Assembly (NCBI RefSeq): GCF_033304595.1
Contig: NZ_CP116341.1
Coordinates: forward strand, 1,035,001 to 1,099,000
Length of the DNA: 64,000 nucleotides
Reading direction: 5' to 3'
Source: Sporosarcina jeotgali
GTDB taxonomy: Bacteria; Bacillota; Bacilli; Bacillales_A; Planococcaceae
A model generated the notes under the pieces. It did no database searches, was not told the origin of the DNA, and saw only the letters and a program-made list of their open reading frames with translations. Position numbers and translations under genes: made by a program. How positions within the stretch are numbered: the first letter of the stretch is position 1; each line of letters begins with the position of its first letter. Shown here in pieces: positions 48,591 through 59,542 of the stretch.

Positions 48591-50192
48591 ATGAAACAAT
48601 CAGGGGTATTCATACCTGCTGCTGAAACTTCAAATAACTGTCTGGCAGATCAGCTTCTCACTCAATCTGGTTATGTTCAAGAAACATCTGAAGGCATGTA
48701 TGCGTATTTTCCGTTAGCTGGAAAAGTTTTAGAGAATATAAAGCGTGTGATCCGTGAGGAGATGGAGTCAGCGCGTGTCCTCGAACTGGATCTTCCATAT
48801 GAACAATTTGAACATGCGACAGGAAAATCAGATGAAATGATTTTGCTGTCGTTCATTGCAAAAGAAGTTATCAGCTCCGAGCAGCTTCCGATATCTGTAT
48901 TTCACATCAAACAGAATGTCAGAGAGACCTTGCATTCTATCCAGGAATCCAGTCTTCTGTATGCAAAAGAATATTCATTAGTGAGTGGCTATTCTTTTCA
49001 TACCGATACGGATGAAGCAAAAGAGAATGGAGAGACGTTATTTTCTGTCTTTTCAACAATTGCAAATAGAATCGGACTCCCATACCGCGTAATTGAATCA
49101 CAAAACGCTAATGGGAGAACTGAATACGAATTTATTGCATTTTCCGAATGCGGAAAAGAATCTTATGCGCAAAGTACTGATTCATCGTATACGTCAAAAG
49201 CTGTGCTTGCGGAAGCTTTCCAAGAAGAACCTCTGGAATCCAAAAAGCTTAAAAAGGCTGAAAAAATAAGCGGACATGGCAAAGAAATTGCCCCGCTGGC
49301 TGAATCGCTTGGATTAGACAGCTCTCAAACAGTTCAAGCATTTTTGTATGACATTGATTCGAAACCTGCACTCATTCTTCTTCGTGGAGATCATGAGCTG
49401 AATGAGATGAAGTTAGCTAAAGCTTTTGAGGGTTCAACAATCCGTTTATTGACCCCAAGTGAGGTAAAGAAAGAGTTAGGTGTTGAACTGAACACGATTG
49501 GTCCTGTGCAACTGCCATTCGGTTTACCGGTTTATGCTGACTACGGTGTCTCCGCTATTGTGAATGGGATTTGCGGCGCAAATGAAAAGGATACATTCCT
49601 GCTGAATGTTAACCCGGAACGTGATTTTACAGTTGACCGTTACGTAGATATCCGTCTTGTGAAAGAAGGAGAGCCATCCCCTGATGGAAATGGAACGTTA
49701 ACGTTTCGTCAAGGAGTCACATTCGCCCGCATTATTGAACCAGAACCCGTTTTCAGTACAATTAACGTTGCAAACAAGGAATCCCTTGAAATTTTAACTG
49801 GATATTATTATATAGATTTGACCCGTTTGTTTGCAGTGACGGCTGAACATTTTAGTGACTCACTGGGATTGAAATGGCCAATTCAACTTGCTCCGTATGA
49901 TATACATTTACTGATTGAGGATATTCAAAATGAAAGTCAGCAGCAGTTAGCAGAAGAGATTCACTCTGTCATGAATGGATACCGATATCGTGTGCTGTTT
50001 GATGATCGAAATGTAAGCCCTGATAGTAAACGTAAAACTTCCAACCAGTTAGGCGTCCCGGTAAAAATAGTAGTTGGTGATGACGCGGAAGCTGGAATGG
50101 TCCAAGTGACGTACCGAATGATGGGTGAGCCGGTTAGCATGCGGAAAGAAGAAGTGACAGAAAAACTTCAGGAATTTTTCAGAACAGAGTAA
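48591..50192 (+). CDS. proS: Prolyl-tRNA synthetase homologue with degenerate catalytic motifs
   Basis: The 533-residue frame is intact, starts with a proper ribosome-binding site (TGGAGGCGA) and sits in the B. subtilis proS position. It aligns end to end with bacterial ProRS: N-terminal SGYVQETSEGMYAYFPLAGKV, insertion domain (residues ~225-370, with RGDHELNEMK, GANEKD, NVNPERDFT) and C-terminal anticodon domain. The active site has eroded. The GPTHEE loop is missing (residues ~80-92, about 25 residues shorter). Motif 2 RGREF.MKD reads YAKEYSLVSG (124-133). GHIFQLGTKYS reads ARIIEPEPVFS. Motif 3 GYGIGVSR reads YYYIDLTR. The editing-domain lysine of the usual TVK(T/S)L reads TVQAFL. Aminoacylation activity is doubtful. 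Confidence 0.85.
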   Translation: MKQSGVFIPAAETSNNCLADQLLTQSGYVQETSEGMYAYFPLAGKVLENIKRVIREEMESARVLELDLPYEQFEHATGKSDEMILLSFIAKEVISSEQLPISVFHIKQNVRETLHSIQESSLLYAKEYSLVSGYSFHTDTDEAKENGETLFSVFSTIANRIGLPYRVIESQNANGRTEYEFIAFSECGKESYAQSTDSSYTSKAVLAEAFQEEPLESKKLKKAEKISGHGKEIAPLAESLGLDSSQTVQAFLYDIDSKPALILLRGDHELNEMKLAKAFEGSTIRLLTPSEVKKELGVELNTIGPVQLPFGLPVYADYGVSAIVNGICGANEKDTFLLNVNPERDFTVDRYVDIRLVKEGEPSPDGNGTLTFRQGVTFARIIEPEPVFSTINVANKESLEILTGYYYIDLTRLFAVTAEHFSDSLGLKWPIQLAPYDIHLLIEDIQNESQQQLAEEIHSVMNGYRYRVLFDDRNVSPDSKRKTSNQLGVPVKIVVGDDAEAGMVQVTYRMMGEPVSMRKEEVTEKLQEFFRTE

Positions 50193-50198
50193 AGACAT

Positions 50199-50232
50199 GG
50201 GAAGGCCGACTCGCGGTCCTTCCCTTCTTTTT
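50199..50232 (+). terminator. Terminator between the proS homologue and polC
   Basis: Stem GGGAAGGCCG (50199-50208) / CGG-T-CCTTCCC (50214-50224) with a single bulged T and loop ACTCG, followed by TTCTTTTT. Confidence 0.85.
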
Positions 50233-50249
50233 ACGGAAAGGAGAACTAT

Positions 50250-53200
50250 ATGGACGCTAAAAGAAAGATGTCAATGCTGCTCCAGCAAATCGAACTGACG
50301 GAAGACGCGTTTGTTATTCATTTTCAAGACGCTGAATTAGAGCGGGTGGATATCTTTAAAAAGTCGAGGGTTTGGCAATTTACTGCAACCCTGGAAAAGC
50401 CGTTACCGTTTGATGTGTTCCAACTATTCCGTAAGCGTGTGGAACAGACTTTTGCCAATATCGCTGCGATTCGTTTGAAAATCAGTACGAAGACGGAAGT
50501 GCATGAGGCGGAAACTATTCTATCCTACTGGCCTGCAATCATGGATGAGCTGGGTGAAGTTTCGCCGCCGATTCGTGAAGCATTGACATCGCAAAAACCA
50601 ACTATTGCTGGAGATAAAATTACAGTTTGCTGTCTGAATGATGTCCAGCAGCAGACGTTGAAAAATAAGTATGGTCATCTCATTTCAAATGCATATGAGT
50701 CCTTTGGCTTCCAGCGAATCTACCCGGAGTTCACAATTTCAGAAGCACCGGTGGAAGAGGAACAAGCCCGCGCTGCATTTTTTGAAGAACGAAAAGCTGA
50801 GGAAGTCGCTTATGCTCAAAAAGCATTGGAAGCAATGCAGCAGCGTGAAACGACTAAGAAAGATGGAGGTGCTGCGCCTACAGGTCCTATTTCTTTCGGA
50901 ACACCAATTCGCGGCGATGAACCGTTAATGGAAATCCAGCAGATCCAAGACGAAGAGCGCCGTGTGACAATCGAAGGCTTTGTTTTCGATGCCGAAGTGA
51001 GAGAGCTAAGAAGCGGCCGATCATTATTAACCTTAAAAGTGACGGATTATACCGACTCTATTCTTGTGAAGATGTTCTCCCGTGATAATGAGGATGCAGA
51101 CCTCATGAAAGCACTCACGAAAGGTAAATGGGTAAGAGCTCGCGGAAGTATTCAAAATGATACATTCGTTCGTGACTTAATCATGATGGCACAAGATATT
51201 ATGGAAGTTGCACCAGTTGTCAAAAAAGACACAGCACCTGAAGGGCGTAAACGTGTTGAATTACATACACATACAAAGCTAAGTCAAATGGACGGGGTCT
51301 CTTCTGCGGGTGCACTTGTTGCACAGGCAGCAAAATGGGGTCACCCTGCAATTGCCATTACAGATCATGCAAACGTGCAGGCTTTTCCGGATGCCTATAA
51401 TGCAGGGAAGAAGCACGGCATTAAAGTGTTGTTTGGTTTAGAAGCGAACCTTGTGGATGATGGTGTTCCAATCGTTTATGACGAGCAGCATCGGTTACTC
51501 GAAGAAGATACGTTTGTCGTCTTTGACGTAGAGACCACAGGGTTGTCCGCTGTGTACGATACCGTAATTGAACTTGCTGCAGTCCGTGTTAAAAACGGAG
51601 AAATCATCGATACATTTGAACGTTTTTCAAATCCTCATCACCCTTTGTCTTCTACCACAACCGAATTGACAGGGATTACAGATGATATGGTGAAAGATGC
51701 ACCTGAAGTTTCTGAAGTGATGGTCGATTTCATAGAGTTCATAGGTGACTCCATTTTAGTCGCGCACAATGCTTCGTTTGATATGGGCTTCTTTTATGAA
51801 TCCTGCAAAAAGGCAGGAATTGAAACCGCAGATTATCCAACAATTGACACATTAGAATTAGCTCGTTTGCTGTACCCGGATCTCAGAAATCATCGTCTGA
51901 ATACATTAGCTAAAAAGTTCGACATCGATTTGACTCAGCATCACCGTGCCATATACGATACGGAAGCGACTGCGCATCTATTTGTAAGATTGATGAAAGA
52001 CGCCTCTGAAAAAGGGATTGCCTGGTTAGATGACTTTAACAAAAACGTCGGTGAAGGGGATGCGTACAAGCGTTCACGACCTAACCATTGCACGCTGCTT
52101 GCTACCAGCGATGAAGGATTGAAGAATTTATTTAAACTGGTTTCGTTCTCTCACATGGATTATTTCTATCGAGTGCCGAGAATTCCGCGGTCGCTGCTCG
52201 TGAAATACAGAAAAGGGCTGCTCGTCGGCTCAGGCTGTGACAAAGGCGAAGTGTTTGAAGCGCTTATGCAAAAGTCGATTGAAGAAGCAGAAGAAGTTGC
52301 AGGTTTTTATGATTACTTGGAGCTTCATCCAAAGCCGGTTTACAATCATTTGATTGAGCTGGATCTCATTCGCGATGAATGGAACTTGGAAGATATCATG
52401 CGTAAAATGATTAAACTGGGGAAAAAGAAAGGTCTCCCAGTAGTGGCAACAGGAAACGTACATTATATTGAGGAAACGGACGCTGCGTATCGTCAGGTAC
52501 TTGTCCGTTCTCAAGGTGGAGCGAATCCGATGAACCGTCACGAATTGCCAGCTGTCCATTTCAGGACAACGGATGAAATGCTGGAAGAGTTCGCGTTCTT
52601 AGGACCTGAAACAGCAGAGCAGATCGTCATAGATAATCCACAGGGTATTGTCGATCGGGTCGGAGATGTTAAACCGATCAAAGATGATCTTTATCCTCCT
52701 GAAATTGAAGGGGCTGACGAAGAAGTACGCCAGTTGACGTATACGATGGCCCATGACATCTATGGGGAGACATTGCCGGATATAATTGAAGCCCGTATTG
52801 ATAAGGAATTAAAGTCGATTATCGGAAACGGGTTTGCGGTTATTTATTTAATCTCACATAAGTTGGTTAAAAAATCATTGGATGATGGTTATTTGGTTGG
52901 TTCTCGCGGTTCAGTTGGTTCTTCTCTTGTTGCGACGATGATGGAGATTACTGAAGTGAATCCAATGCCGCCGCATTATGTTTGTCCAACATGCAAGCAA
53001 TCGGAGTTCTTCTCCGATGGTTCAGTCAGTTCCGGTTTCGACTTACCGAACAAAAATTGCCCGGCTTGCGACATCCCGTATACAAAAGACGGTCATGACA
53101 TTCCATTTGAAACGTTCCTTGGATTTAACGGTGATAAGGTACCGGATATCGACTTGAACTTCAGCGGTGAATATCAGGCAAACGCCCACAACTATACGAA

Positions 53201-54563
53201 AGAACTTTTCGGTGAAGATTATGTGTACAGAGCAGGAACTATTGGAACTGTTGCTGAGAAAACAGCTTACGGATATGTTCGCGGCTATATGAACGATAAC
53301 GGCATCAATTTGCGCGGAGCCGAAATCGATCGGCTCGTTCAAGGGTGTACAGGTGTTAAACGAAACACCGGACAGCACCCGGGCGGTATCATTGTAGTAC
53401 CGGATAATATGGAAATCTACGACTTTACGCCGATTCAATTCCCGGCGGATGACGTTGGTTCTAGCTGGAAGACGACTCACTTTGACTTCCACTCCATTGA
53501 TAACAACTTGCTCAAGCTCGATATTTTGGGTCATGATGATCCGACGATGATTAAAATGCTGGAAGACTTGTCAGGAATGGATCCTAAAACGATTCCGCCT
53601 GACGATCCTGGTGTTATGGCGCTGTTCAGCGGGACAGAATCGCTTGGTGTAACAGAAGAGCAGATTAACTGTAAAACCGGAACGCTCGGGGTGCCGGAGT
53701 TCGGTACCCGATTTGTTCGCCAGATGCTTGAAGAAACGAAGCCTTCCACGTTTTCCGAGCTCATACAAATTTCAGGATTGTCTCACGGAACGGATGTATG
53801 GCTCGGCAACGCACAGGAATTGATTCAGAATAAAACGTGTGTACTGGCAGAAGTAATCGGCTGTCGTGACGATATTATGGTGTATTTAATCTATCAAGGT
53901 CTGGAACCAGCCATTGCCTTTAAAATAATGGAGTCTGTGCGTAAAGGTAAGGGACTGACACCTGAATTTGAAGAGGAAATGAAGAAAAACAAAGTCCCGG
54001 CATGGTACATTGCTTCCTGTAAGAAAATTAAGTACATGTTCCCGAAAGCACACGCCGCTGCTTATGTTCTCATGGCACTCCGGATCGCTTATTTCAAAGT
54101 GCATCATCCGATAATGTATTATGCAACGTATTTTACAGTGCGTGCGACGGACTACGATTTGGCAACGATGATTAAAGGTCCAGCGTCTATTAGAGTAAAA
54201 GCGAAAGAAATCTATGACAAAGGCTTAGACGCTTCGCCGAAAGAAAAAAGTTTAGTCACGGTACTTGAAATCGCTTTAGAGATGTGTGAACGAGGGTTTT
54301 CATTTGCTAAACCTGATTTATATAAATCATCGGCTACTGAATTCATCATCGAGGGCAATACATTGATTCCGCCATTTAATGCTATCCCTTCACTAGGTAC
54401 AAACGTTGCGAGAACAATTGTAGAAGTTAGAGATGACGGGGAATTCCTTTCTAAGGAAGATCTTCAGCGCCGCGGACGTGTTTCCAAAACAATTACAGAA
54501 TACATGGATTCGCTCGGCTGCCTGGAAGGATTGCCGGAAATGAATCAGCTGTCATTGTTCTAA
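50250..54563 (+). CDS. polC: DNA polymerase III alpha subunit, PolC type
   Basis: Main replicative polymerase of low-GC Gram-positives. The 1437-residue product has the same length as B. subtilis PolC. In order: N-terminal domain, OB fold (~235-330), split PHP domain ([13 protein letters not shown] near 337; [13 protein letters not shown]), DEDDh 3'-5' exonuclease (VFDVETTGL near 427), palm with catalytic PDIDLNFSG near 965, a four-cysteine zinc site (CPTCKQ, CPACDI), and a C-terminal clamp-binding peptide QLSLF. No frameshift or motif loss is visible. Confidence 0.98.
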   Translation: MDAKRKMSMLLQQIELTEDAFVIHFQDAELERVDIFKKSRVWQFTATLEKPLPFDVFQLFRKRVEQTFANIAAIRLKISTKTEVHEAETILSYWPAIMDELGEVSPPIREALTSQKPTIAGDKITVCCLNDVQQQTLKNKYGHLISNAYESFGFQRIYPEFTISEAPVEEEQARAAFFEERKAEEVAYAQKALEAMQQRETTKKDGGAAPTGPISFGTPIRGDEPLMEIQQIQDEERRVTIEGFVFDAEVRELRSGRSLLTLKVTDYTDSILVKMFSRDNEDADLMKALTKGKWVRARGSIQNDTFVRDLIMMAQDIMEVAPVVKKDTAPEGRKRVELHTHTKLSQMDGVSSAGALVAQAAKWGHPAIAITDHANVQAFPDAYNAGKKHGIKVLFGLEANLVDDGVPIVYDEQHRLLEEDTFVVFDVETTGLSAVYDTVIELAAVRVKNGEIIDTFERFSNPHHPLSSTTTELTGITDDMVKDAPEVSEVMVDFIEFIGDSILVAHNASFDMGFFYESCKKAGIETADYPTIDTLELARLLYPDLRNHRLNTLAKKFDIDLTQHHRAIYDTEATAHLFVRLMKDASEKGIAWLDDFNKNVGEGDAYKRSRPNHCTLLATSDEGLKNLFKLVSFSHMDYFYRVPRIPRSLLVKYRKGLLVGSGCDKGEVFEALMQKSIEEAEEVAGFYDYLELHPKPVYNHLIELDLIRDEWNLEDIMRKMIKLGKKKGLPVVATGNVHYIEETDAAYRQVLVRSQGGANPMNRHELPAVHFRTTDEMLEEFAFLGPETAEQIVIDNPQGIVDRVGDVKPIKDDLYPPEIEGADEEVRQLTYTMAHDIYGETLPDIIEARIDKELKSIIGNGFAVIYLISHKLVKKSLDDGYLVGSRGSVGSSLVATMMEITEVNPMPPHYVCPTCKQSEFFSDGSVSSGFDLPNKNCPACDIPYTKDGHDIPFETFLGFNGDKVPDIDLNFSGEYQANAHNYTKELFGEDYVYRAGTIGTVAEKTAYGYVRGYMNDNGINLRGAEIDRLVQGCTGVKRNTGQHPGGIIVVPDNMEIYDFTPIQFPADDVGSSWKTTHFDFHSIDNNLLKLDILGHDDPTMIKMLEDLSGMDPKTIPPDDPGVMALFSGTESLGVTEEQINCKTGTLGVPEFGTRFVRQMLEETKPSTFSELIQISGLSHGTDVWLGNAQELIQNKTCVLAEVIGCRDDIMVYLIYQGLEPAIAFKIMESVRKGKGLTPEFEEEMKKNKVPAWYIASCKKIKYMFPKAHAAAYVLMALRIAYFKVHHPIMYYATYFTVRATDYDLATMIKGPASIRVKAKEIYDKGLDASPKEKSLVTVLEIALEMCERGFSFAKPDLYKSSATEFIIEGNTLIPPFNAIPSLGTNVARTIVEVRDDGEFLSKEDLQRRGRVSKTITEYMDSLGCLEGLPEMNQLSLF

Positions 54564-54599
54564 GCAAGGAAGTAATACGACACCGCGCATTTGGATAAT

Positions 54600-54628
54600 T
54601 TGCGCAAGGGTTGAACGTATGGTATAAT
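54600..54628 (+). promoter_or_regulatory. SigA promoter for the rimP-nusA-infB operon
   Basis: TTGCGC (54600-54605), 17 bp, TATAAT (54623-54628), with TGG directly before the -10 (extended -10). It leaves a leader of about 100 nt. Confidence 0.7.
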
Positions 54629-54656
54629 TGAAACAACTTTTGCTATAGTCTTACGC

Positions 54657-54684
54657 GAAAAGAGTGGGATTCCCCGCTCTTTTC
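54657..54684 (+). promoter_or_regulatory. Strong hairpin in the rimP-nusA leader
   Basis: 12 bp stem GAAAAGAGTGGG (54657-54668) / CCCGCTCTTTTC (54673-54684), one T-G pair, 4 nt loop. The descending arm carries TTTTC and is followed by TGTTGTCTG, so it may work as a weak terminator or attenuator at the head of the operon that encodes NusA itself. Confidence 0.6.
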
Positions 54685-54737
54685 TGTTGTCTGCCATTAT
54701 TATGCAAGCAAATTACAACCTGCAAGGGAGGGGTAAG

Positions 54738-55214
54738 ATGAGTAAAATTACAGAAGAAGTAGAAATGTTAGCACTCCCGATTGTCAATGAGTTATCGCTT
54801 GAACTAGTCGACATTGAGTTTTTGAAAGAAGGAAGAGATTGGTTTTTGCGCGTCTACATTGATACGCAGGAAGGGAATATCGACATACTTCAATGTGCAC
54901 AAGTAAGTGAACGTCTGAGTGAAGAACTGGACCGTACAGATCCGATTCCGCAAAACTACTTCTTGGAAGTTTCATCTCCAGGGGCAGAGCGTCCGCTTAA
55001 AAAAGAGCAGGATTACGAAAAAGCGGTTGGCCAGTATATTTATGTGAAAACTTATGAGCCAGTTAAAGATATGAAAGAATTCGAAGGGCACCTTTTAGTC
55101 AATGAACCAGATGCTATAGAACTTCAAATTCGTATTAAAACCCGTACATTGACAGTCAGAATCGATAAGCAAAAGATTGCTGTTGCAAGATATGCAATCG
55201 ACTTTTCTGCATAA
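54738..55214 (+). CDS. rimP: Ribosome maturation factor RimP
   Basis: Helps assemble the 30S subunit. The 158-residue product has the RimP motifs (LVDIEFLKEGRDWFLRVYID, YFLEVSSPGAERPLK). ATG 54738 follows GGGAGGGG. It heads the rimP-nusA-rnpM-ylxQ-infB operon. Confidence 0.95.
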   Translation: MSKITEEVEMLALPIVNELSLELVDIEFLKEGRDWFLRVYIDTQEGNIDILQCAQVSERLSEELDRTDPIPQNYFLEVSSPGAERPLKKEQDYEKAVGQYIYVKTYEPVKDMKEFEGHLLVNEPDAIELQIRIKTRTLTVRIDKQKIAVARYAIDFSA

Positions 55215-55237
55215 TTGAATATTCAGGAGTGATGAAC

Positions 55238-56437
55238 ATGAGTAGCGATCTTCTCGATGCATTAACAGCATTAGAAAAGCAAAAAGGCATATCTAGAGAG
55301 GTACTAGTGGATGCGATTGAAGCGGCACTCGTAACTGCGTACAAACGAAACTTTAATCAAGCTCAAAACGTGCGCGTGGATTTGAACTTAGGAGTAGGAA
55401 CTATTAAAGTGTTTTCACGTAAAGATGTCGTTGGAGAAGAAGTGGAAGATGACCGTCTGCAAATTACGCTTGAAGATGCTTTGCTTATAAACCCAGCGTA
55501 TGAAGTCGGCGACATTGTGGAGCAAGAAGTGACACCTCGCGACTTTGGACGAATTGCTGCTCAAACAGCGAAGCAAGTCGTTACCCAGCGTGTCCGTGAA
55601 GCTGAACGCGGTCTTATCTATGAAGAATATATCGACCGTGAAGACGATATTGTCAATGGAATTGTAGAGCGCTTTGACGCGCGCAACTTGTATGTAGGGT
55701 TAGGGAAAGTAGAAGCTGTACTTCCTATGACCGAGCAAATCGCTTCTGAAACATACAACCCGCATGAACGTATCAAAGTGTACATTACAAAAGTGGAACG
55801 CACTTCACGCGGACCGCAAGTGTTTGTATCTCGAACACACCCTGGACTTTTGCGCCGTCTATTTGAAATGGAAGTTCCTGAAATCTTTGAAGGAATTGTA
55901 GAAATCAAATCGATCGCCAGAGAAGCGGGCGACCGTTCAAAAATCTCTGTCTTTACAACGAACGAAGAAGTGGATCCTGTAGGTTCTTGTGTGGGTGCAC
56001 GCGGAGCACGCGTTCAATCGATTTCAAATGAACTTAATGGTGAAAAAGTCGATATTGTGGAATGGTCAGAAGATCCAGTAATCTTTGTTGCAAACGCATT
56101 AAGCCCTTCTAAAGTATTGGACGTTCATGTTGAAGAAGAAGATCGTTCGACAACGGTAGTGGTTCCGGATTATCAATTATCACTGGCAATCGGTAAGCGT
56201 GGTCAAAATGCACGATTAGCTGCCAAGTTGACGGGCTGGAAAATTGACATTAAAAGTGAAACAGATGCGCGTGAACTAGGAATCTATCCTCGATTTGAAG
56301 AAGAATTCCAAGCTGATGAAGCAGACGTTGATGAAGCAGATGTTTATTCTGATGAAGAGACTGCGCTTGATTCGACTGAAGAAACAGAAGAAGTCGAGAC
56401 AGATTCGATCGACTTGTATCAAGACGAACATCAATAA
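55238..56437 (+). CDS. nusA: Transcription termination/antitermination factor NusA
   Basis: RNA polymerase-bound pausing and termination factor. The 399-residue product has the N-terminal RNAP-binding domain, an S1 domain (~135-200), two KH domains (VGSCVGARGARVQSI; LAIGKRGQNARLAAKL), and an acidic C-terminal tail of Asp/Glu repeats (FQADEADVDEADVYSDEE) in place of the enterobacterial repeats. ATG 55238 fits AGGAG at 55225-55229. Confidence 0.96.
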   Translation: MSSDLLDALTALEKQKGISREVLVDAIEAALVTAYKRNFNQAQNVRVDLNLGVGTIKVFSRKDVVGEEVEDDRLQITLEDALLINPAYEVGDIVEQEVTPRDFGRIAAQTAKQVVTQRVREAERGLIYEEYIDREDDIVNGIVERFDARNLYVGLGKVEAVLPMTEQIASETYNPHERIKVYITKVERTSRGPQVFVSRTHPGLLRRLFEMEVPEIFEGIVEIKSIAREAGDRSKISVFTTNEEVDPVGSCVGARGARVQSISNELNGEKVDIVEWSEDPVIFVANALSPSKVLDVHVEEEDRSTTVVVPDYQLSLAIGKRGQNARLAAKLTGWKIDIKSETDARELGIYPRFEEEFQADEADVDEADVYSDEETALDSTEETEEVETDSIDLYQDEHQ

Positions 56438-56461
56438 GAAGTAACGAGAGGGTGCATACGC

Positions 56462-56743
56462 ATGGCAGTCAATAATCGAAAAGTGCCGTTGCGCAAGTGT
56501 GCAGCTACCGGCCAAATGTTTCCTAAGAAAGACATGATCCGGATTGTCCGCACAAAAGAAGGAGAAATATCCGTCGATTTGACAGGTAAAAAATCCGGAC
56601 GCGGAACGTATGTATCAAAATCTGAAGCAGCCGTAGAAAAAGCGCAATCGACTCGTGCAATTGAGAGTCAATTGGGCAGCGCTGTTCCGGAACAAGTGTA
56701 TGCAGATTTATTACATGCGATTCGGAGAGAGGCAATTAAATGA
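56462..56743 (+). CDS. rnpM: RNase P modulator RnpM (YlxR)
   Basis: A 93-residue protein with the YlxR signature (RKCAATGQMFPKKDMIRIV, GKKSGRGTYVSKS). B. subtilis YlxR binds the RNase P RNA and lowers its activity. It overlaps ylxQ by 4 bp. Confidence 0.93.
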   Translation: MAVNNRKVPLRKCAATGQMFPKKDMIRIVRTKEGEISVDLTGKKSGRGTYVSKSEAAVEKAQSTRAIESQLGSAVPEQVYADLLHAIRREAIK

Positions 56744-57054
56744 TTTCTACAGAAACTAAGATTTTTCAATTACTAGGTTTAGCAGCTCGGGCAAGAATGC
56801 TGACGACAGGCGAAGAGCTTGTCGTCTCTGAAGTTCGAGCACAGAAAGCAAAACTTGTTATACTATCAGAAGACGCATCTGACAATACGAAAAAGAAACT
56901 GTCGGATAAATGTAATAGCTACAACGTTGAGAAGCATGTTTTTGGGAGCCGCGAAGCACTCGGGCATGCAATCGGAAAAGAGTCGCGGGTCGTCCTCGCG
57001 GTAACGGACAGCGGTTTTGCTAAAAAGCTGTCTTCGCTCCTCAACGAATTATAA
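56740..57054 (+). CDS. ylxQ: L7Ae-family K-turn RNA-binding protein YlxQ
   Basis: A 104-residue protein of the L7Ae/L30e fold ([33 protein letters not shown]). Its RNA target in the cell is not settled. It lies between rnpM and infB, as in other Bacilli. Confidence 0.92.
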   Translation: MISTETKIFQLLGLAARARMLTTGEELVVSEVRAQKAKLVILSEDASDNTKKKLSDKCNSYNVEKHVFGSREALGHAIGKESRVVLAVTDSGFAKKLSSLLNEL

Positions 57055-57067
57055 CGGGGGTGGGCTA

Positions 57068-59542
57068 ATGACGAAAATACGTGTACATGAATACGCGAAG
57101 AAGGTTAACAAATCAAGCAAAGAGGTCATTGAGGAACTAGGTAAAATGAATGTGGATGTTTCGAACCATATGTCAATGATCGATACAAGTTCTGCAGAAA
57201 AATTGGATAAGAAGTTTTCAGCTTCGAAAAGTACTTCATCCAACAATCAAAGTGCGTCTCGTCCGCAAGGTCAAAATACGAGTCGTCCACAAAGCCAAAC
57301 GGGCAGCCGTCCGCAGGGACAAAGCAATAGCCGCCCGCAAGGTCAAACAGGCAGCCGTCCGCAGGGACAAAGCAATAGCCGTCCGCAAGGCCAAACAGGC
57401 AACCGTCCGCAGGGACAAGGCAATAACCGTCCGCAAGGCCAAGGCAGCAATCGCCCAGCGGGTCAAACGGGTAACCGTCCTCAAGGACAAAACACGAATC
57501 GTCCGCAGAGCCAAGGCGGCAATAGCCGTCCACAAGGGCAGTCTGCTAATCGTCCTCAGGGACAAACAAGCAGCCGTCCATCAAGCGGCGGTCAGGGTAC
57601 TCCATCAACTGGAGGACAAAATCGTCCTAACCAAGGGCCATCTTCACAAAACCGACAAGGCGGCGGAGGCAATCGCCGTGGCGGACGTCCGCCAGCACGC
57701 GGTATAAACCAGGGCCGCCGCAGACATCGTCCGGCGAACCCAATGCCAAAAGTGGAAAAGCCGTTACCGGAAAAAATCACATTTTACGAATCTGCCTCTG
57801 TTGGGGAACTTGCAAACAAGCTCGGCCGGGAACCTTCAGAAATCATTAAAAAGTTATTCCTTCTTGGTGTAATGGCTACCATTAACCAAGAGCTTGATAA
57901 AGATGCGATTGAACTAATCTGTGCAGAGTATGATGTAGAAGTTGAAGAGGAAATCCGCATTGATGTAACGGATCTTGAAATCTATTTCGAAGATCCAGAT
58001 ACAGATGATGAGGCAGTTGAATCGAATACAGAAGCTATCGAACGACCTCCTGTCGTTACAATCATGGGACACGTTGACCATGGTAAAACGACATTACTTG
58101 ATTCAATTAGAGACACGAAAGTCACTCAAGGCGAAGCTGGCGGAATCACTCAGCACATCGGAGCATACCAAATTAATTCCAATGGAAAAAAGATCACGTT
58201 CCTTGATACACCAGGACACGCAGCATTTACAACTATGCGTGCGCGCGGTGCCAAAGTAACTGACCTGACTATCCTTGTTGTTGCTGCGGATGACGGTGTT
58301 ATGCCACAAACGGTTGAAGCGATTAACCATGCGAAAGCTGCAGAAGTTCCTATTATTGTTGCAGTCAACAAAATGGATAAACCATCTGCTAATCCAGATC
58401 GTGTTATGCAAGAATTAACTGAACACGGTTTAGTTTCTGAGGCTTGGGGCGGAGATACAATCTTTGTTGAAATTTCTGCGCTTAAAGGTGAAGGAATTGA
58501 CCAGTTGATTGAAATGATTCTTCTTGTTGCAGAAGTTGCTGAATTGAAAGCCGATCCAAGCGTTCGTGCTAAAGGAACAGTTATTGAAGCTCAACTCGAT
58601 CGCGGCCGCGGTGCAGTTGCATCCTTGCTCGTTCAAGATGGTACACTTCGCGTCGGTGATCCTGTTGTTGTCGGAAACACATTTGGCCGTGTACGAGCTA
58701 TGATCAATGACGTTGGCCGCCGTGTTAAAGAAGCCGGTCCATCTGCTCCTGTAGAAATCACAGGTCTTAGCAATGTGCCTCAAGCAGGTGACCGTTTTGT
58801 AGTCTTCAAAGATGAGAAAACAGCCCGTCAAATTGGTGAAAGCCGTGCTGGCGAAGCGATTCAGGAACAGCGTACTGAAAAAACGCGTGTTACTTTGGAT
58901 AACTTGTTTGATCAGATGAAAGAAGGCGAAATGAAGGAATTGAACCTGATTGTTAAGGCAGACGTTCAAGGTACTGTCGAGGCAATGGCAGCTTCATTAA
59001 TGAAGATTGATGTAGAAGGCGTCAATGTTAAAATCATTCATACAGGTGCCGGAGCAATCAACGAATCTGATATTTCCTTAGCAGCTGCATCAAATGCAAT
59101 TGTCATTGGTTTCAACGTACGCCCAGATGTCAATGCTAAACGTGCCGCTGATGAAGAAGGCGTCGACATTCGTCTGCACCGTGTAATTTATAAAGTTGTA
59201 GAGGAAATCGAATCTGCAATGAAAGGTATGCTTGACCCTGAATTCGAAGAAAAAATTATCGGTCAAGTTGAAGTCCGTGAAACATTCAAAGTTTCTAAAA
59301 TCGGTACTATCGCCGGAAGTTATGTAACTGACGGTAAAATAACAAGAGACTCCGGGGTTCGCATTTACCGGGACAACATCGTTATTTTTGAAGGGGAACT
59401 CGATACATTGAAACGCTTCAAAGATGATGCAAAAGAAGTCGCAAAAGGATACGAATGCGGTATCACGATTAAGAACTTTAACGATGTTAAAGAAGGCGAC
59501 ATCATCGAACCATTCATCATGCAGGAAATTAAGCGCGTGTGA
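57068..59542 (+). CDS. infB: Translation initiation factor IF-2
   Basis: GTPase that delivers fMet-tRNA to the ribosome. The 824-residue product has an N-terminal IF2-N domain ([21 protein letters not shown] split near residue 10), a 13-unit octad repeat (residues ~65-168), a Gly/Arg-rich basic patch, a second IF2-N domain, and the G domain (G1 GHVDHGKTT near residue 334, DTPGH, NKMD), followed by domains II-IV. ATG 57068 follows ACGGGGGTGGG. Confidence 0.97.
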   Translation: MTKIRVHEYAKKVNKSSKEVIEELGKMNVDVSNHMSMIDTSSAEKLDKKFSASKSTSSNNQSASRPQGQNTSRPQSQTGSRPQGQSNSRPQGQTGSRPQGQSNSRPQGQTGNRPQGQGNNRPQGQGSNRPAGQTGNRPQGQNTNRPQSQGGNSRPQGQSANRPQGQTSSRPSSGGQGTPSTGGQNRPNQGPSSQNRQGGGGNRRGGRPPARGINQGRRRHRPANPMPKVEKPLPEKITFYESASVGELANKLGREPSEIIKKLFLLGVMATINQELDKDAIELICAEYDVEVEEEIRIDVTDLEIYFEDPDTDDEAVESNTEAIERPPVVTIMGHVDHGKTTLLDSIRDTKVTQGEAGGITQHIGAYQINSNGKKITFLDTPGHAAFTTMRARGAKVTDLTILVVAADDGVMPQTVEAINHAKAAEVPIIVAVNKMDKPSANPDRVMQELTEHGLVSEAWGGDTIFVEISALKGEGIDQLIEMILLVAEVAELKADPSVRAKGTVIEAQLDRGRGAVASLLVQDGTLRVGDPVVVGNTFGRVRAMINDVGRRVKEAGPSAPVEITGLSNVPQAGDRFVVFKDEKTARQIGESRAGEAIQEQRTEKTRVTLDNLFDQMKEGEMKELNLIVKADVQGTVEAMAASLMKIDVEGVNVKIIHTGAGAINESDISLAAASNAIVIGFNVRPDVNAKRAADEEGVDIRLHRVIYKVVEEIESAMKGMLDPEFEEKIIGQVEVRETFKVSKIGTIAGSYVTDGKITRDSGVRIYRDNIVIFEGELDTLKRFKDDAKEVAKGYECGITIKNFNDVKEGDIIEPFIMQEIKRV
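57260..57574 (+). repeat. 24 bp in-frame tandem repeat in infB
   Basis: Thirteen consecutive units with consensus RPQGQxxS/N, most exactly 8 codons (one has 9). Variants RPQSQ and RPAGQ occur. Adjacent units 3-6 are nearly identical pairs (QSNS/QTGS alternating), which points to recent duplication. Confidence 0.9.

Noticed and set aside
48591-50192. A frameshifted or truncated ordinary proS
   Set aside because: The frame is continuous and homologous to ProRS from end to end. Losses are substitutions and one internal deletion, not a frame change.
54575-54610. Small GCGCA...TGCGC hairpin after polC as a terminator
   Set aside because: Only 5 bp with a long loop and no T tract; it overlaps the -35 of the rimP promoter.
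57236-57707. Long antisense and alternate-frame reading frames (up to ~150 residues) and a repeat array that could suggest CRISPR
   Set aside because: They are by-products of the 24 bp in-frame repeat of infB. The units are contiguous, with no unique spacers, and all keep the IF-2 frame.
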